Source: an uncultured Acetobacteraceae bacterium (GTDB lineage Bacteria; Pseudomonadota; Alphaproteobacteria; Acetobacterales; Acetobacteraceae). Taken from it: a stretch of 14,442 bases of DNA. Location of the stretch: contig CAIMEK010000483.1 of NCBI GenBank assembly GCA_903839965.1, positions 1 to 14,442 on the forward strand, written 5' to 3'. The position numbers and the translations under genes were made by a program. Shown here piece by piece: positions 6,456 to 14,183 of this stretch (the stretch's first letter is position 1; each line of letters opens with the position of its first letter). Below the pieces are notes generated by a model that saw only the letters and a program-made list of their open reading frames with translations, had not been told where the DNA came from and searched no databases.

Positions 6456-7703
6456 ATGCCGATGAAACGTCGCGCCTTCACGCTCGGTGCGGGCGGGCTG
6501 CTGCTCGCCGCCCAGGCCCGGCCGGCCGCCGCCGAGACCACGCTGAGCTTTCCCACCTGGCAGGCCGAGGAGCCGGGGTTCAGCCAGTGGTGGAAGGAAC
6601 TGATCGCGGCTTACGAGAAGGGCCATCCCGGCGTGAAGATCGCGCTGCAGCAGATCGCCTATCCGAATTTCGTCAACGAGATGACGATCCGCTTCGCCTC
6701 CAATACGCCGCCGGACATCATGGAACTGTCCGGCAACAATTTCGGCAGCTTCGCTTCCCAGGGCTGGCTGGAGCCGCTGGACGAGCGGTTGAAGAAGGAC
6801 CCGATGCCGGCGGGCTGGTCGAGCCTGCAGGCGCTCTACCAGTGGAGCGGCCACACGCTCGGCGTGCTGGTGATGGGCTACGGCAACATGCTGTTCTACA
6901 ACGAACGGCTGCTGGCCGATGCGGGCGTGGCGGTGCCGAGGAACTTCGCCGAGTACGCCGCGGCGGTGCCGAAGATTACGCAGAAGGACAAGGGCATCTT
7001 CGGGGTGGCCTCGGTGACCGCCGAGTACCCGACCATCCTGATCGAGCTGCTCAGTTTTATTCTCTGGCAAGGGGCGGACGCGTTCAAAGGCGGCAAGTAC
7101 AGCTTCACCGATCCGGCGGTGGTGGCGGCGCTGGAGACCTATCGGCGGGTGATCGGCGGCAACGCGCCGCTGGGCAACGTGCAGACCATGCAGCGGCAGA
7201 CCTTCCTGTCGGGCAAGGCGGCGTTCACGTTGGATGGGCCGTGGGTTTATGCGTTGTTCAAGAATGCGCCGGAGGCGGTGCGGCCGTCGCTGAAGATGAT
7301 GGCGGTGCCGTTCACGCCGCGCACCGGCGGGGCGGCCAACAGCCTGCACATTCCGGCCGGCATCTCGGCGGAGCGCAAGGACCTGGTGTGGCAGTTCATC
7401 AGGCTGGCGATGACCACCGAGTGGCAGCGGCGCTATTTTGTGCTGACGTCCTCGCCGCCCGGGCTGCCCGGCGCCGTGACCGCCGAGGAAGTGGCCGCCG
7501 CGCCGCAACTGGCCATTGTCGGGGCGGGGGTGAAGGACGCGGTGTCGTACATTCCGACGCTGCAGCCGATCCAGTCGAACGTGAACGAGTTCGTGCAGAT
7601 CCTGATGCGCGCCGCCGTGCGCATTCTTACCACCACCGACCCGGTGGTGCAGATCTGCGCGCAGGTGCAGGCCGATCTTACTCGTGCCATCCCGCTCGGC
7701 TGA
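6456..7703 (+). CDS. ABC transporter sugar-binding protein 2 (SBP_bac_1), tandem paralogue
   Basis: A 415-residue Tat-type binding protein, sister of the preceding gene. ATG 6456 follows GGAGG (6446-6450). MPMKRRAFTLGAGGLLLA holds the twin-arginine motif, with cleavage likely at A26/E27. It aligns to the first copy with no gaps except one extra C-terminal Gly, at a constant 1330-base offset. About 66 of 414 residues differ. The hot spots are 90-96 (MELSGNN), the stretch ITEL-like IELLSFILWQGADAF, and a 12-residue surface loop near the C-terminus (IVGAGVKDAVSY). Core structural segments are identical, even at DNA level for runs of more than 50 bases. The pattern suggests duplication followed by ligand divergence, with both proteins feeding the same permeases. 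It is directly followed by the first permease with one base between stop and start. Confidence 0.93.
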   Translation: MPMKRRAFTLGAGGLLLAAQARPAAAETTLSFPTWQAEEPGFSQWWKELIAAYEKGHPGVKIALQQIAYPNFVNEMTIRFASNTPPDIMELSGNNFGSFASQGWLEPLDERLKKDPMPAGWSSLQALYQWSGHTLGVLVMGYGNMLFYNERLLADAGVAVPRNFAEYAAAVPKITQKDKGIFGVASVTAEYPTILIELLSFILWQGADAFKGGKYSFTDPAVVAALETYRRVIGGNAPLGNVQTMQRQTFLSGKAAFTLDGPWVYALFKNAPEAVRPSLKMMAVPFTPRTGGAANSLHIPAGISAERKDLVWQFIRLAMTTEWQRRYFVLTSSPPGLPGAVTAEEVAAAPQLAIVGAGVKDAVSYIPTLQPIQSNVNEFVQILMRAAVRILTTTDPVVQICAQVQADLTRAIPLG

Positions 7704-7704
7704 C

Positions 7705-8625
7705 ATGGGCGACGGCGGCATGCCCGGGCGGGTTCGGCGCCCGGGCGGACGGCTGCGGCAGGAACGCGTGCTTGCCTATGCGTTCCTGCTGCCGGCCGCC
7801 TTCGTGGTGGCGGGGCTGATCGGCTACCCGCTGATGCGGGTGGGCGACATCAGCCTGCGGATCGGGCGGGTGATGAACTTCGCCCGCATCGGCCTGCAGC
7901 CGCTGGGGTTCGGCAACTATGCAGCGGTGGCCAGCGATCCGGCGTTCTGGCACAGCGTGGTGGTGTCGGTGGCCTATGTCGGCATCACCATCGGGGTGGC
8001 CTTCGCCATCGGGCTGGGCACCGCGCTGCTGCTCAACCGGCGCATGCCGGGGCGGCGCGTGCTGCGCACGCTGCTGCTGGTGCCCTGGGCGGTGCCGGGG
8101 GTGGTGGCCAGCATCATCTTCCTGTGGATGCTGGACGGCTCGTTCGGGGTGGTGAATGCCGGGCTGCGGGGGCTCGGCATCCAGGGGCCGCCGTGGTACG
8201 TGGACCGCAACACCGCGCTGTTCGCGGTGACTCTGCCGGCGATCTGGAAGGCCTATCCGCTGATTACGCTGATCGTGCTGGCCGCCTTGCAATCCATTCC
8301 GTCCGAGCTTTACGAAGCGGTGCGCATCGACGGCGCCAGCCCGTGGCGGGAGTTTCGACACGTCACCTGGCCCGGCGTGCGCGGGGCGGCGACGCTGGCG
8401 GTGATGGTCAGCGCGCTCGCCGTGTTCCGTGATGTGGACATCATCTTCACCACCACGCGCGGCGGGCCCTCGCGGCTCACCGAGACGGTGTCGCTGTTCG
8501 TCTACAACGAGGGGTTCCAGTATTTCCGCATGGGACCGGCCGCCGCGGCGGGACTGCTGATGGTGCTGGCCGCGCTGATCGGGTCGTTGATCGCGCTTCG
8601 GGTGATCCGCCATGAAAGCCTCTAG
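7705..8625 (+). CDS. ABC sugar transporter permease, MalF/UgpA type (first transporter)
   Basis: A 306-residue inner-membrane permease with about six hydrophobic helices, starting with AYAFLLPAAFVVAGLIGYPL after a short basic N-terminus. The EAA loop that contacts the ATPase is at YEAVRIDGASPW (203-214; conserved G210). ATG 7705 sits one base after the preceding stop. There is no clear ribosome site, so translation is probably coupled; ATG 7720 is an alternative start. The 3' end overlaps the next permease by 14 bases. It forms the heterodimer pore with that protein and takes substrate from one or both of the upstream binding proteins. No ATP-binding subunit gene is adjacent. Confidence 0.92.
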   Translation: MGDGGMPGRVRRPGGRLRQERVLAYAFLLPAAFVVAGLIGYPLMRVGDISLRIGRVMNFARIGLQPLGFGNYAAVASDPAFWHSVVVSVAYVGITIGVAFAIGLGTALLLNRRMPGRRVLRTLLLVPWAVPGVVASIIFLWMLDGSFGVVNAGLRGLGIQGPPWYVDRNTALFAVTLPAIWKAYPLITLIVLAALQSIPSELYEAVRIDGASPWREFRHVTWPGVRGAATLAVMVSALAVFRDVDIIFTTTRGGPSRLTETVSLFVYNEGFQYFRMGPAAAAGLLMVLAALIGSLIALRVIRHESL

Positions 8626-9463
8626 GCTGCTGCCCGAACGTTGGCGCGCGCTGCCCTGGTGGCTGGCGACGCTGGCCTGCGGCGTGGTGGTGCTGTTCCC
8701 GATCTACTGGATGTTCATGACGGCGATCATGCCGACCGAGGAGGTGCTCTCGACCACGCCGGCGCTGGTGCCGAATTTTGCCGTTGCGTCGCTGGCGGCG
8801 TTCCGCACCGTGTTTTCGATCCATCCGCTGCTGACCTGGATTGCCAACAGCCTGGGCGTGGGCGCGGCCGCCACGGTGTGCAGCCTGACCGTGGCCACCT
8901 TCGCCGGCTACAGCCTGTCGCGCTGGAACTTCCGCCCGCAACAGGTGCTCGGCGCGCTGCTGCTGTTCACCAAGCTGATCCCGGCGACGCTGATCATCAT
9001 TCCGCTGTACATCACGTTCAATCTCGCCGGCATGCTCGACACCTATACGGGCCTGGTGCTGTCGCACATGACCATCGGGGTGCCGCTGGCGACCTGGCTG
9101 ATGAAGGGGTTCTTCGACCGGGTGCCGCGCGAGATCGAGCAGGCCGCAATGATCGACGGCTGTTCGCATTTGCAGGCGCTGCGCTGGGTGGTGCTGCCGC
9201 TGACGCTGCCGGGGTTGTCGGCGTGCACGATCTACCTGCTGATCGTGAGCTGGTCGGAGTTCATTTTCGCGCGCACGCTGATGAAGAGCGACGCGCATTA
9301 CATGCTGACCGTGGGCATGCAGTCGTTCGTGGGCGAGCACGACGTGGACTGGGCGGGCCTGATGGCCGCGGGCACGGTTTCGCTGCTGCCGGTGATGATC
9401 CTGTTCGTGTTGCTGGAACCTTACCTGGTGAGCGGCCTGACCAAGGGGGCATTGGCGAACTGA
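8612..9463 (+). CDS. ABC sugar transporter permease, MalG/UgpE type (first transporter)
   Basis: A 283-residue inner-membrane protein, usual MalG-class length. It has the class hallmark at the N-terminus (FPIYWMFMTAIMPTEEV), then NSLGVGAAATVCSLTVATFA and further helices. The EAA loop reads EIEQAAMIDGCSHLQALRWV (174-193, with conserved G183). The C-terminus PYLVSGLTKGALAN is the typical ending (G-L-T-x-G-A-x-K-like). ATG 8612 lies inside the end of the MalF-type gene (14-base overlap), with no strong ribosome site, which implies coupling. Its stop shares one base with the start of the GMC oxidoreductase gene, tying the enzyme to the transporter transcript. Confidence 0.93.
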   Translation: MKASRLLPERWRALPWWLATLACGVVVLFPIYWMFMTAIMPTEEVLSTTPALVPNFAVASLAAFRTVFSIHPLLTWIANSLGVGAAATVCSLTVATFAGYSLSRWNFRPQQVLGALLLFTKLIPATLIIIPLYITFNLAGMLDTYTGLVLSHMTIGVPLATWLMKGFFDRVPREIEQAAMIDGCSHLQALRWVVLPLTLPGLSACTIYLLIVSWSEFIFARTLMKSDAHYMLTVGMQSFVGEHDVDWAGLMAAGTVSLLPVMILFVLLEPYLVSGLTKGALAN

Positions 9464-11094
9464 TGGCGCAGGAAGGCTACGACATCGTCATCGTGGGGGC
9501 GGGCTCGGCGGGCTGCGTGCTGGCGGAGCGGCTGAGTGCCGATAAGGCGCGCCGCGTGCTGCTGCTGGAGGCGGGGCCGCGCGACCGCAATCCGTGGATC
9601 CATGTGCCGGGGGGCTATTACCGGCTGATCTACCATCCGGTCTATTCGTGGAATTTTCCGGATGGCCCGGAACCGGGACTTGATGGCCGGACCATGATCT
9701 GGCCAGGCGGGCGTGTGCTCGGCGGTTCGTCGGCGATCAACGGCATGGTCTACATCCGTGGCCAGCCGGAAGATTTCGACGCGTGGCGCGCGCAGGGCTG
9801 CGCGGGCTGGGGCTGGAGCGACGTGCTGGCGTATTTCCGCCGCGCCGAGGACCAGGCGCGCGGCGCCGATGCCTGGCATGGCACCGGCGGCCATTTGTGG
9901 GTGAGCGACCTGACCGAGCGGCATCCTCTGTCGGACGCGTTCGTGGCCGCGGCGATGCAATGGGGGCTGCCGCGCAACGACGATTTCAACGGCGCCAGCC
10001 AGGAAGGGGCGGGCACCTATCAGCTCACCGCGCGCGGGCGCCGGCGCGCCAGTGTTGCCGCGACCTACCTGCGCGCCGCGCGCGGCCGCGCCAACCTCAC
10101 CGTGCTGACCGATGCGCGCGCGACCGCGGTGCTGCTGGAGGGACGGCGCGCTGTGGGCGTGCGCGTGGCGCTTCCGGGTGGCGAGCGGGAGTTCCGCGGC
10201 GCCGAGACGATCGTTGCGGCCGGGGCGCTCCGATCGCCGCATTTGCTGATGCTTTCGGGGATCGGCCCGGCGGATGCGTTGCGCGTGGCGGGCGTGGCGG
10301 TGCGCCACGACCTGCCCGGCGTGGGGCGGAACCTGCAGGACCATTTGCAGGTGAAGATCGCCTACCGCATCGAAGGTATCGAGACGATCAATGAAATCCG
10401 CCACAGCCCACTGCGCATGGCGCGCGAGGGGCTGCGCTTCCTGCTCGCCGCCAAGGGGCCGCTGGCCAACAGCGCGTTCATGTCGGGCGGTTTTGTTCGT
10501 TCCGATCCGGCGCTCGAACGAGCGGATGTGCAGCTGCATTTTCAGCCGCTCAGCGGTCCCGCGCCCGGCCGGTTCCACGAATTCCCGGGCTGTACTCTGA
10601 CGGTTTCGCAAATGCACCCGGCCAGCCGGGGCGCGGTGTGGCTGCGCTCGGCCGATCCCGCGGCCCCGCCCGGGATGGCGGCGAACTACCTGACCGAGGC
10701 GGGCGACCGGCGCGTGGTGCTCGCCGCGCTGCGGCTCGGCCGGGAGATCATCCGCCAGCCCGCGCTGCGCGGCTACGCCCCTGTGGAGGTTTCCCCCGGC
10801 GCGGCCGCACAGGATGACGCCGCCCTGCTGGCGCATGCGCGCGCCACCGGCTTCACCCAGTTCCACCAGGTCGGCACTTGCCGCATGGGCACCGACGACG
10901 GCGCGGTGGTCGACCCGGAGCTGCGGGTGCGCGGGCTGGAGGGATTGCGCGTCGTCGACGCCTCGGTGATGCCGACGCTGGTTTCCGGCAACACCAACGC
11001 GGCGACGATAATGATCGGCGAGAAGGCGGCCGACCTGATCATCGGCGCCACCCCCCGCCGCAGCGAACCGACAAGACAACGGAGGATGCCATGA
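9463..11094 (+). CDS. GMC-family FAD-dependent oxidoreductase (choline dehydrogenase-like)
   Basis: A 543-residue flavoprotein that oxidises an alcohol (or sugar C1/polyol hydroxyl) to carbonyl using FAD. FAD-binding GAGSAG (12-17) opens the protein. The GMC signature 1 is GGRVLGGSSAINGMVYIRG, and signature 2 is GALRSPHLLMLSGIGP. The active-site pair is His468 (FHQVGTCRMG) and Asn510 (SGNTN), the His/Asn arrangement of choline dehydrogenase-like enzymes rather than the His/His of glucose oxidase. No signal peptide or membrane helix is visible, so it acts in the cytoplasm or loosely at the membrane, probably passing electrons to quinone. Its start TGATG overlaps the permease stop (AGGGGG at about 9443-9449 is rather far for a ribosome site). 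Its stop overlaps the next start as ATGA. Its place between two transporter modules suggests it acts on the imported compound. The substrate is unknown; sorbitol, inositol-like polyols or sugars are possible. Confidence 0.94.
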   Translation: MAQEGYDIVIVGAGSAGCVLAERLSADKARRVLLLEAGPRDRNPWIHVPGGYYRLIYHPVYSWNFPDGPEPGLDGRTMIWPGGRVLGGSSAINGMVYIRGQPEDFDAWRAQGCAGWGWSDVLAYFRRAEDQARGADAWHGTGGHLWVSDLTERHPLSDAFVAAAMQWGLPRNDDFNGASQEGAGTYQLTARGRRRASVAATYLRAARGRANLTVLTDARATAVLLEGRRAVGVRVALPGGEREFRGAETIVAAGALRSPHLLMLSGIGPADALRVAGVAVRHDLPGVGRNLQDHLQVKIAYRIEGIETINEIRHSPLRMAREGLRFLLAAKGPLANSAFMSGGFVRSDPALERADVQLHFQPLSGPAPGRFHEFPGCTLTVSQMHPASRGAVWLRSADPAAPPGMAANYLTEAGDRRVVLAALRLGREIIRQPALRGYAPVEVSPGAAAQDDAALLAHARATGFTQFHQVGTCRMGTDDGAVVDPELRVRGLEGLRVVDASVMPTLVSGNTNAATIMIGEKAADLIIGATPRRSEPTRQRRMP

Positions 11095-12437
11095 ACAGCC
11101 CTGATACCACCCGCATCGGCCGGCGTACGGTGCTGGGCGCTGCTGCCGCGGCCCTGGCCGGCGGACGCGCGGCACATGCGCAGAAGCCGACAAAGATCAC
11201 GGTGTGGACCTGGGGCGGCACCGAACGCTTCCAGCGCCGCGTTGATGCCTTCAAGCGCCTCTTCCCCGCTGTCGCCGCGCGCATCGAGGTGGACGTGGTC
11301 TCGCCCGGCAAGCAGGACGGCGAGGTCTACCAGGCGTTCCGCCTCGCGCTGGCGAGCAACACCAACATGCCCGACATGGTGCAGATGAACTACATCGGCA
11401 TGCCGGAATTCGCCGAAGCCGGCGTGCTCGCGGACCTCGGCACCATGATGAAGCCGCATGTCGGCGACCTGGTGGACGGCGCGCGCCAACTCGCCACCTA
11501 CAACTCCACGACGATCGCCATTCCCTACCAGATGAAGGGCAAGGTGTGGTTCTACCGCAAGGACTTGTTCGAACAGGCCGGCATCGACCCGGCCGCGGTG
11601 AAGAGCTTCGACGACTACATGGCGGCGGGGCGGCGCTTCCACGAAAAGCATCCGAAATCGTACATCATGAACATCGGCCGCACGCCGATCCACTACTGGT
11701 ACTTCATGATCCTGTCGAACTGGCCGGAAACCCACGTGGCCGACCGCAACGGCAAGTTCCGCATTCTCGACGACGCGCGTTTCGGCACGCTGATCGACTG
11801 GCTGAAGACCTGGCGCAGCTCGGGCATCGCGTTCGACACCGACGATTTCTCGCCGACCTGGCAGCCGGCTTTCGCCGACGGCTCGATCTGCGGCTCGCCC
11901 ATTTCCAACTGGATGACCGACTTCCTGCCCAAGTTCGCCCCCGAACAGGGCGGCCGCTGGGGCCTTACGCTGTGGCCGGAATTCAACCGTCGCGGCAGCG
12001 AGGCGGGCGGCGGCATCATGACCATTCCGGAACAGTCGCGCAACAAGGAGGCCGCTTTCGAGTTCGCCGCATGCATGTTCCTGACCGCGAAGGGATCGGT
12101 CGATGAATGGGAGCGCACCGGCAACCCGACGGTGCTGAAGAGCGCGCAACAGGAAATGCTCGACCGCAACGCCGGCATGACCCGCCCGGCCGGGCTGACC
12201 GACGCGCAATGGACGGTGATGCCGAACAACTACTTCGGCCGCGACTTCCTCCGCCCCGTGCTGGACTCGTTCAACCAGTTCAACGTGTTTCCCTACGATC
12301 CGGCGGCACTGGCGGAAATCGACATCATGCGGCGCGAAACCGAGGCCTACATCGCCGGCAGCAAAACCCGCGACCAGGCGCTGCAGGCCATGCAGACGGC
12401 AATGACGGCGCAGATCGGCAATCCATACAAGACCTGA
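11091..12437 (+). CDS. ABC transporter sugar-binding protein 3 (SBP_bac_1), Tat-type signal
   Basis: A 448-residue periplasmic binding protein of the CUT1 class, clearly different in sequence from the tandem pair. GGAGG (11081-11085) precedes ATG 11091, which overlaps the GMC stop (ATGA). The leader MNSPDTTRIGRRTVLGAAAA has a twin-arginine (R11 R12) and a hydrophobic stretch; cleavage is likely at A30/Q31 after AHA. Mature features include KITVWTWGGTERFQRRVDAF, LASNTNMPDMVQMNYIG and the hinge region MKGKVWFYRKDLFEQAGIDP, as in maltose- and glycerol-phosphate-type proteins. Many Trp and Tyr residues line the likely binding cleft (HYWYF, NWPE, WRSS). It is followed 4 bases later by its own permease pair, so it heads a second transporter module. 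Codon use is more C-ending than in the first transporter. Ligand unknown. Confidence 0.92.
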   Translation: MNSPDTTRIGRRTVLGAAAAALAGGRAAHAQKPTKITVWTWGGTERFQRRVDAFKRLFPAVAARIEVDVVSPGKQDGEVYQAFRLALASNTNMPDMVQMNYIGMPEFAEAGVLADLGTMMKPHVGDLVDGARQLATYNSTTIAIPYQMKGKVWFYRKDLFEQAGIDPAAVKSFDDYMAAGRRFHEKHPKSYIMNIGRTPIHYWYFMILSNWPETHVADRNGKFRILDDARFGTLIDWLKTWRSSGIAFDTDDFSPTWQPAFADGSICGSPISNWMTDFLPKFAPEQGGRWGLTLWPEFNRRGSEAGGGIMTIPEQSRNKEAAFEFAACMFLTAKGSVDEWERTGNPTVLKSAQQEMLDRNAGMTRPAGLTDAQWTVMPNNYFGRDFLRPVLDSFNQFNVFPYDPAALAEIDIMRRETEAYIAGSKTRDQALQAMQTAMTAQIGNPYKT

Positions 12438-12441
12438 CGCC

Positions 12442-13314
12442 GTGAACATCCGGGGCATCGCCCGCCGGGGGCAGCCCTGGCTGTTCGTGGCGCCGTTCCT
12501 GTTGACCTTCATCGGCCTGTTCCTCGGCCCGGCGGGCTACGCCTTCTGGTTGAGCTTCACCCGCTACCGCGGATTCGGCGTGGCCCGCTGGGTGGGGCTG
12601 GACAACTACAGCGTCGTGCTCGGCTACGACGCGTTCTGGGGCATGCTGGGCAACACCCTGTTCTACTGGGTCGCGCACGCGGTGCCGATGATGGCGCTGG
12701 CGCTGCTGCTCGCCGTGCTGGTGCAGCGCCAGGCGATCGGCTGGACCCGCACCTTCAAGACCCTGGTGTTCGTGCCCCAGGTGCTGGCCAGCGTGGCGAC
12801 CGCCCTGCTGTTCCAGAATATCTTCGCCACGCACTACGGCCTTGTCGACCGTCTGCTCGGGGTCGACGTGGCCTGGCTGACCGACCCGACCCTGTCGCGC
12901 TGGACCGTGGTCGGCGTGCTGGTGTGGCGCGGCACCGGCTACTGGTTCATCGTGTTCCTGGCCGGGCTCACCACCATCACACCGGAAATCGACGAGGCCG
13001 CCGCCATCGACGGGGCCACCGGCTGGCAACGCCTGTGGCGCATCACCCTGCCACTGCTGCGCCCCACCCTGCTGTTCGCGGTGCTGGTCGACGCCATCGT
13101 TACATTGCGCCTGTTCAACGAACCGAACGTGCTGCTCGGCAAGGCCGGCACCCTGGCACCTGCCAGCTCCGCCCCGCTGCTGAACCTGGTGGTCGAACAA
13201 ATGCGCGGCGGCCAGTTCGGCGCCGCGGCGGCAACAGGGTGGCTGCTGTTCGTGCTGATCGCGGCGCTGACATTCGCGATGTTCAGGCTGATGCGGGAGA
13301 GGACTCAAGCATGA
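12442..13314 (+). CDS. ABC sugar transporter permease, MalF/UgpA type (second transporter)
   Basis: A 290-residue inner-membrane permease. GTG 12442 is the start (NIRGIARRGQPWLFVAPFLL follows); it comes 4 bases after the binding-protein stop without a strong ribosome site, so coupling is likely. The first helix LFVAPFLLTFIGLFLGPAGY and the motif RYRGFGVARWVGLDNY are typical of the class. The EAA loop is DEAAAIDGATGWQRLWRIT (184-202; G191). The stop overlaps the next gene by ATGA. It pairs with the following permease and serves binding protein 3. It is not closely similar to the permease of the first transporter, so the second module is not a recent copy of the first. Confidence 0.92.
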   Translation: MNIRGIARRGQPWLFVAPFLLTFIGLFLGPAGYAFWLSFTRYRGFGVARWVGLDNYSVVLGYDAFWGMLGNTLFYWVAHAVPMMALALLLAVLVQRQAIGWTRTFKTLVFVPQVLASVATALLFQNIFATHYGLVDRLLGVDVAWLTDPTLSRWTVVGVLVWRGTGYWFIVFLAGLTTITPEIDEAAAIDGATGWQRLWRITLPLLRPTLLFAVLVDAIVTLRLFNEPNVLLGKAGTLAPASSAPLLNLVVEQMRGGQFGAAAATGWLLFVLIAALTFAMFRLMRERTQA

Positions 13315-14180
13315 CGCATCAGCAAGGCGAGGGCAGAGCCCTGGCCTTTTCCATGACTCGCCGCTGGCCGGCGATATTGCTCAACGGTGCCGCGGGCCTG
13401 GCGGCGGCGGTGTTCTGTTATCCGTTGGTGCAGATGCTGCTGAACGCGTTCAAGTCCAACGACGAGATCGTGGCCAATCCGGGCGGGCTGCCACGGGTGT
13501 GGACGTTTGCCAGTTTCGCCGATCTCGGTGATCCGCATCGTTCGTTGCTGCGCAACCTGGGCAATTCCGTGTTGATCGCCAGCAGCGGGACGGCGCTGGC
13601 GGTGGTGCTTTGTGCGGCTGCGGCGTTCGCTTTTGCGAAGTTGCGGTTTCCCGGGCGGAATGGGGTGTTCACGCTGTTGCTGGCGACCATGATGGTGCCG
13701 CCGGAGGTGGTCTATCCCGGGCAGTTCATTTTGTTTTCGCGGCTGGGGTTGATCGATACGTTGGTGGTGCAGGTGTTGCCGACGATTACGCCGGTGCTGG
13801 GGTTGTTCTTGATGCGGCAGTACATGCTGTCGATACCGGATGAGTTGATCGATGCGGCGCGGATTGATGGGGCCGGGCTGTTCACCTTGTTCTGGCGGGT
13901 CATCGTGCCGGTGGCATCGCCGGTGCTCGGGGCGTACGCCATTTTGCACTTTTTGTCGGAATGGAACGCCTATTTGTGGCCGACGATGGTGGCCACGCGC
14001 GACCAGGTGAAGCCGATCATGGCGGCGTTGCCGCAACTGGTCGATCCGACCATCGGGTTCCTGCCGATCTACGGCACCATCATGGCCGGCTGCGTGGCGG
14101 CAACCGTGCCGTTGCTGGTGGTGTACCTGCGCTACCGCGACAAGTTCATGGCCAGCGTGACGGTGGGCGCGGTGAAGTGA
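13311..14180 (+). CDS. ABC sugar transporter permease, MalG/UgpE type (second transporter)
   Basis: A 289-residue inner-membrane permease, last gene of the operon. GGGAGAGG (13295-13302) precedes ATG 13311, which overlaps the preceding stop. MalG-class features: YPLVQMLLNAFKSNDEIVAN near the start, NSVLIASSGTALAVVLCAAA, MMVPPEVV, and the EAA loop ELIDAARIDGAGLFTLFWRV (178-197; G187). It ends DKFMASVTVGAVK, a normal MalG-type tail. From about 13500 to 13960 the codon choice shifts (many TTG leucines, GGG and T-ending codons) compared with its 5' partner genes; the protein itself looks intact. No terminator hairpin follows; the next gene's stop on the other strand is only three bases away. Confidence 0.92.
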   Translation: MTHQQGEGRALAFSMTRRWPAILLNGAAGLAAAVFCYPLVQMLLNAFKSNDEIVANPGGLPRVWTFASFADLGDPHRSLLRNLGNSVLIASSGTALAVVLCAAAAFAFAKLRFPGRNGVFTLLLATMMVPPEVVYPGQFILFSRLGLIDTLVVQVLPTITPVLGLFLMRQYMLSIPDELIDAARIDGAGLFTLFWRVIVPVASPVLGAYAILHFLSEWNAYLWPTMVATRDQVKPIMAALPQLVDPTIGFLPIYGTIMAGCVAATVPLLVVYLRYRDKFMASVTVGAVK

Positions 14181-14183
14181 GGC

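Larger units (their letters stand above)
5126..7703 (+). repeat. Tandem gene duplication, 1330-base unit
   Basis: Coding sequences at 5126 and 6456 match in register at an offset of 1330 bases. Bases 5207-5280 equal 6537-6610 exactly (74 bp) and 5759-5817 equal 7089-7147 (59 bp), while other parts such as 6180-6225 versus 7510-7555 are poorly conserved. The ribosome-site regions (5101-5125 and 6431-6455) are also alike, so the leader was copied too. The uneven identity fits selection on the core or gene conversion. Confidence 0.85.

Noticed and set aside
4607..6556. 649-codon minus-strand open frame opposite the dehydratase and first binding protein
   Set aside because: Composition is Arg/His/Gln/Gly-rich with no recognisable motifs; it is the antisense of two well-supported genes, a common artefact in G+C-rich DNA.
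7678..9340. Two long minus-strand open frames opposite the first permease pair
   Set aside because: His/Arg/Gln-rich antisense products; the plus strand codes for obvious membrane proteins.
9421..11193. 590-codon minus-strand open frame opposite the GMC gene
   Set aside because: Antisense of a gene with full family signatures; low-complexity translation.
10773..12512. 579-codon minus-strand open frame opposite the third binding protein
   Set aside because: Same reason; the plus-strand gene has ribosome site, signal peptide and family motifs.
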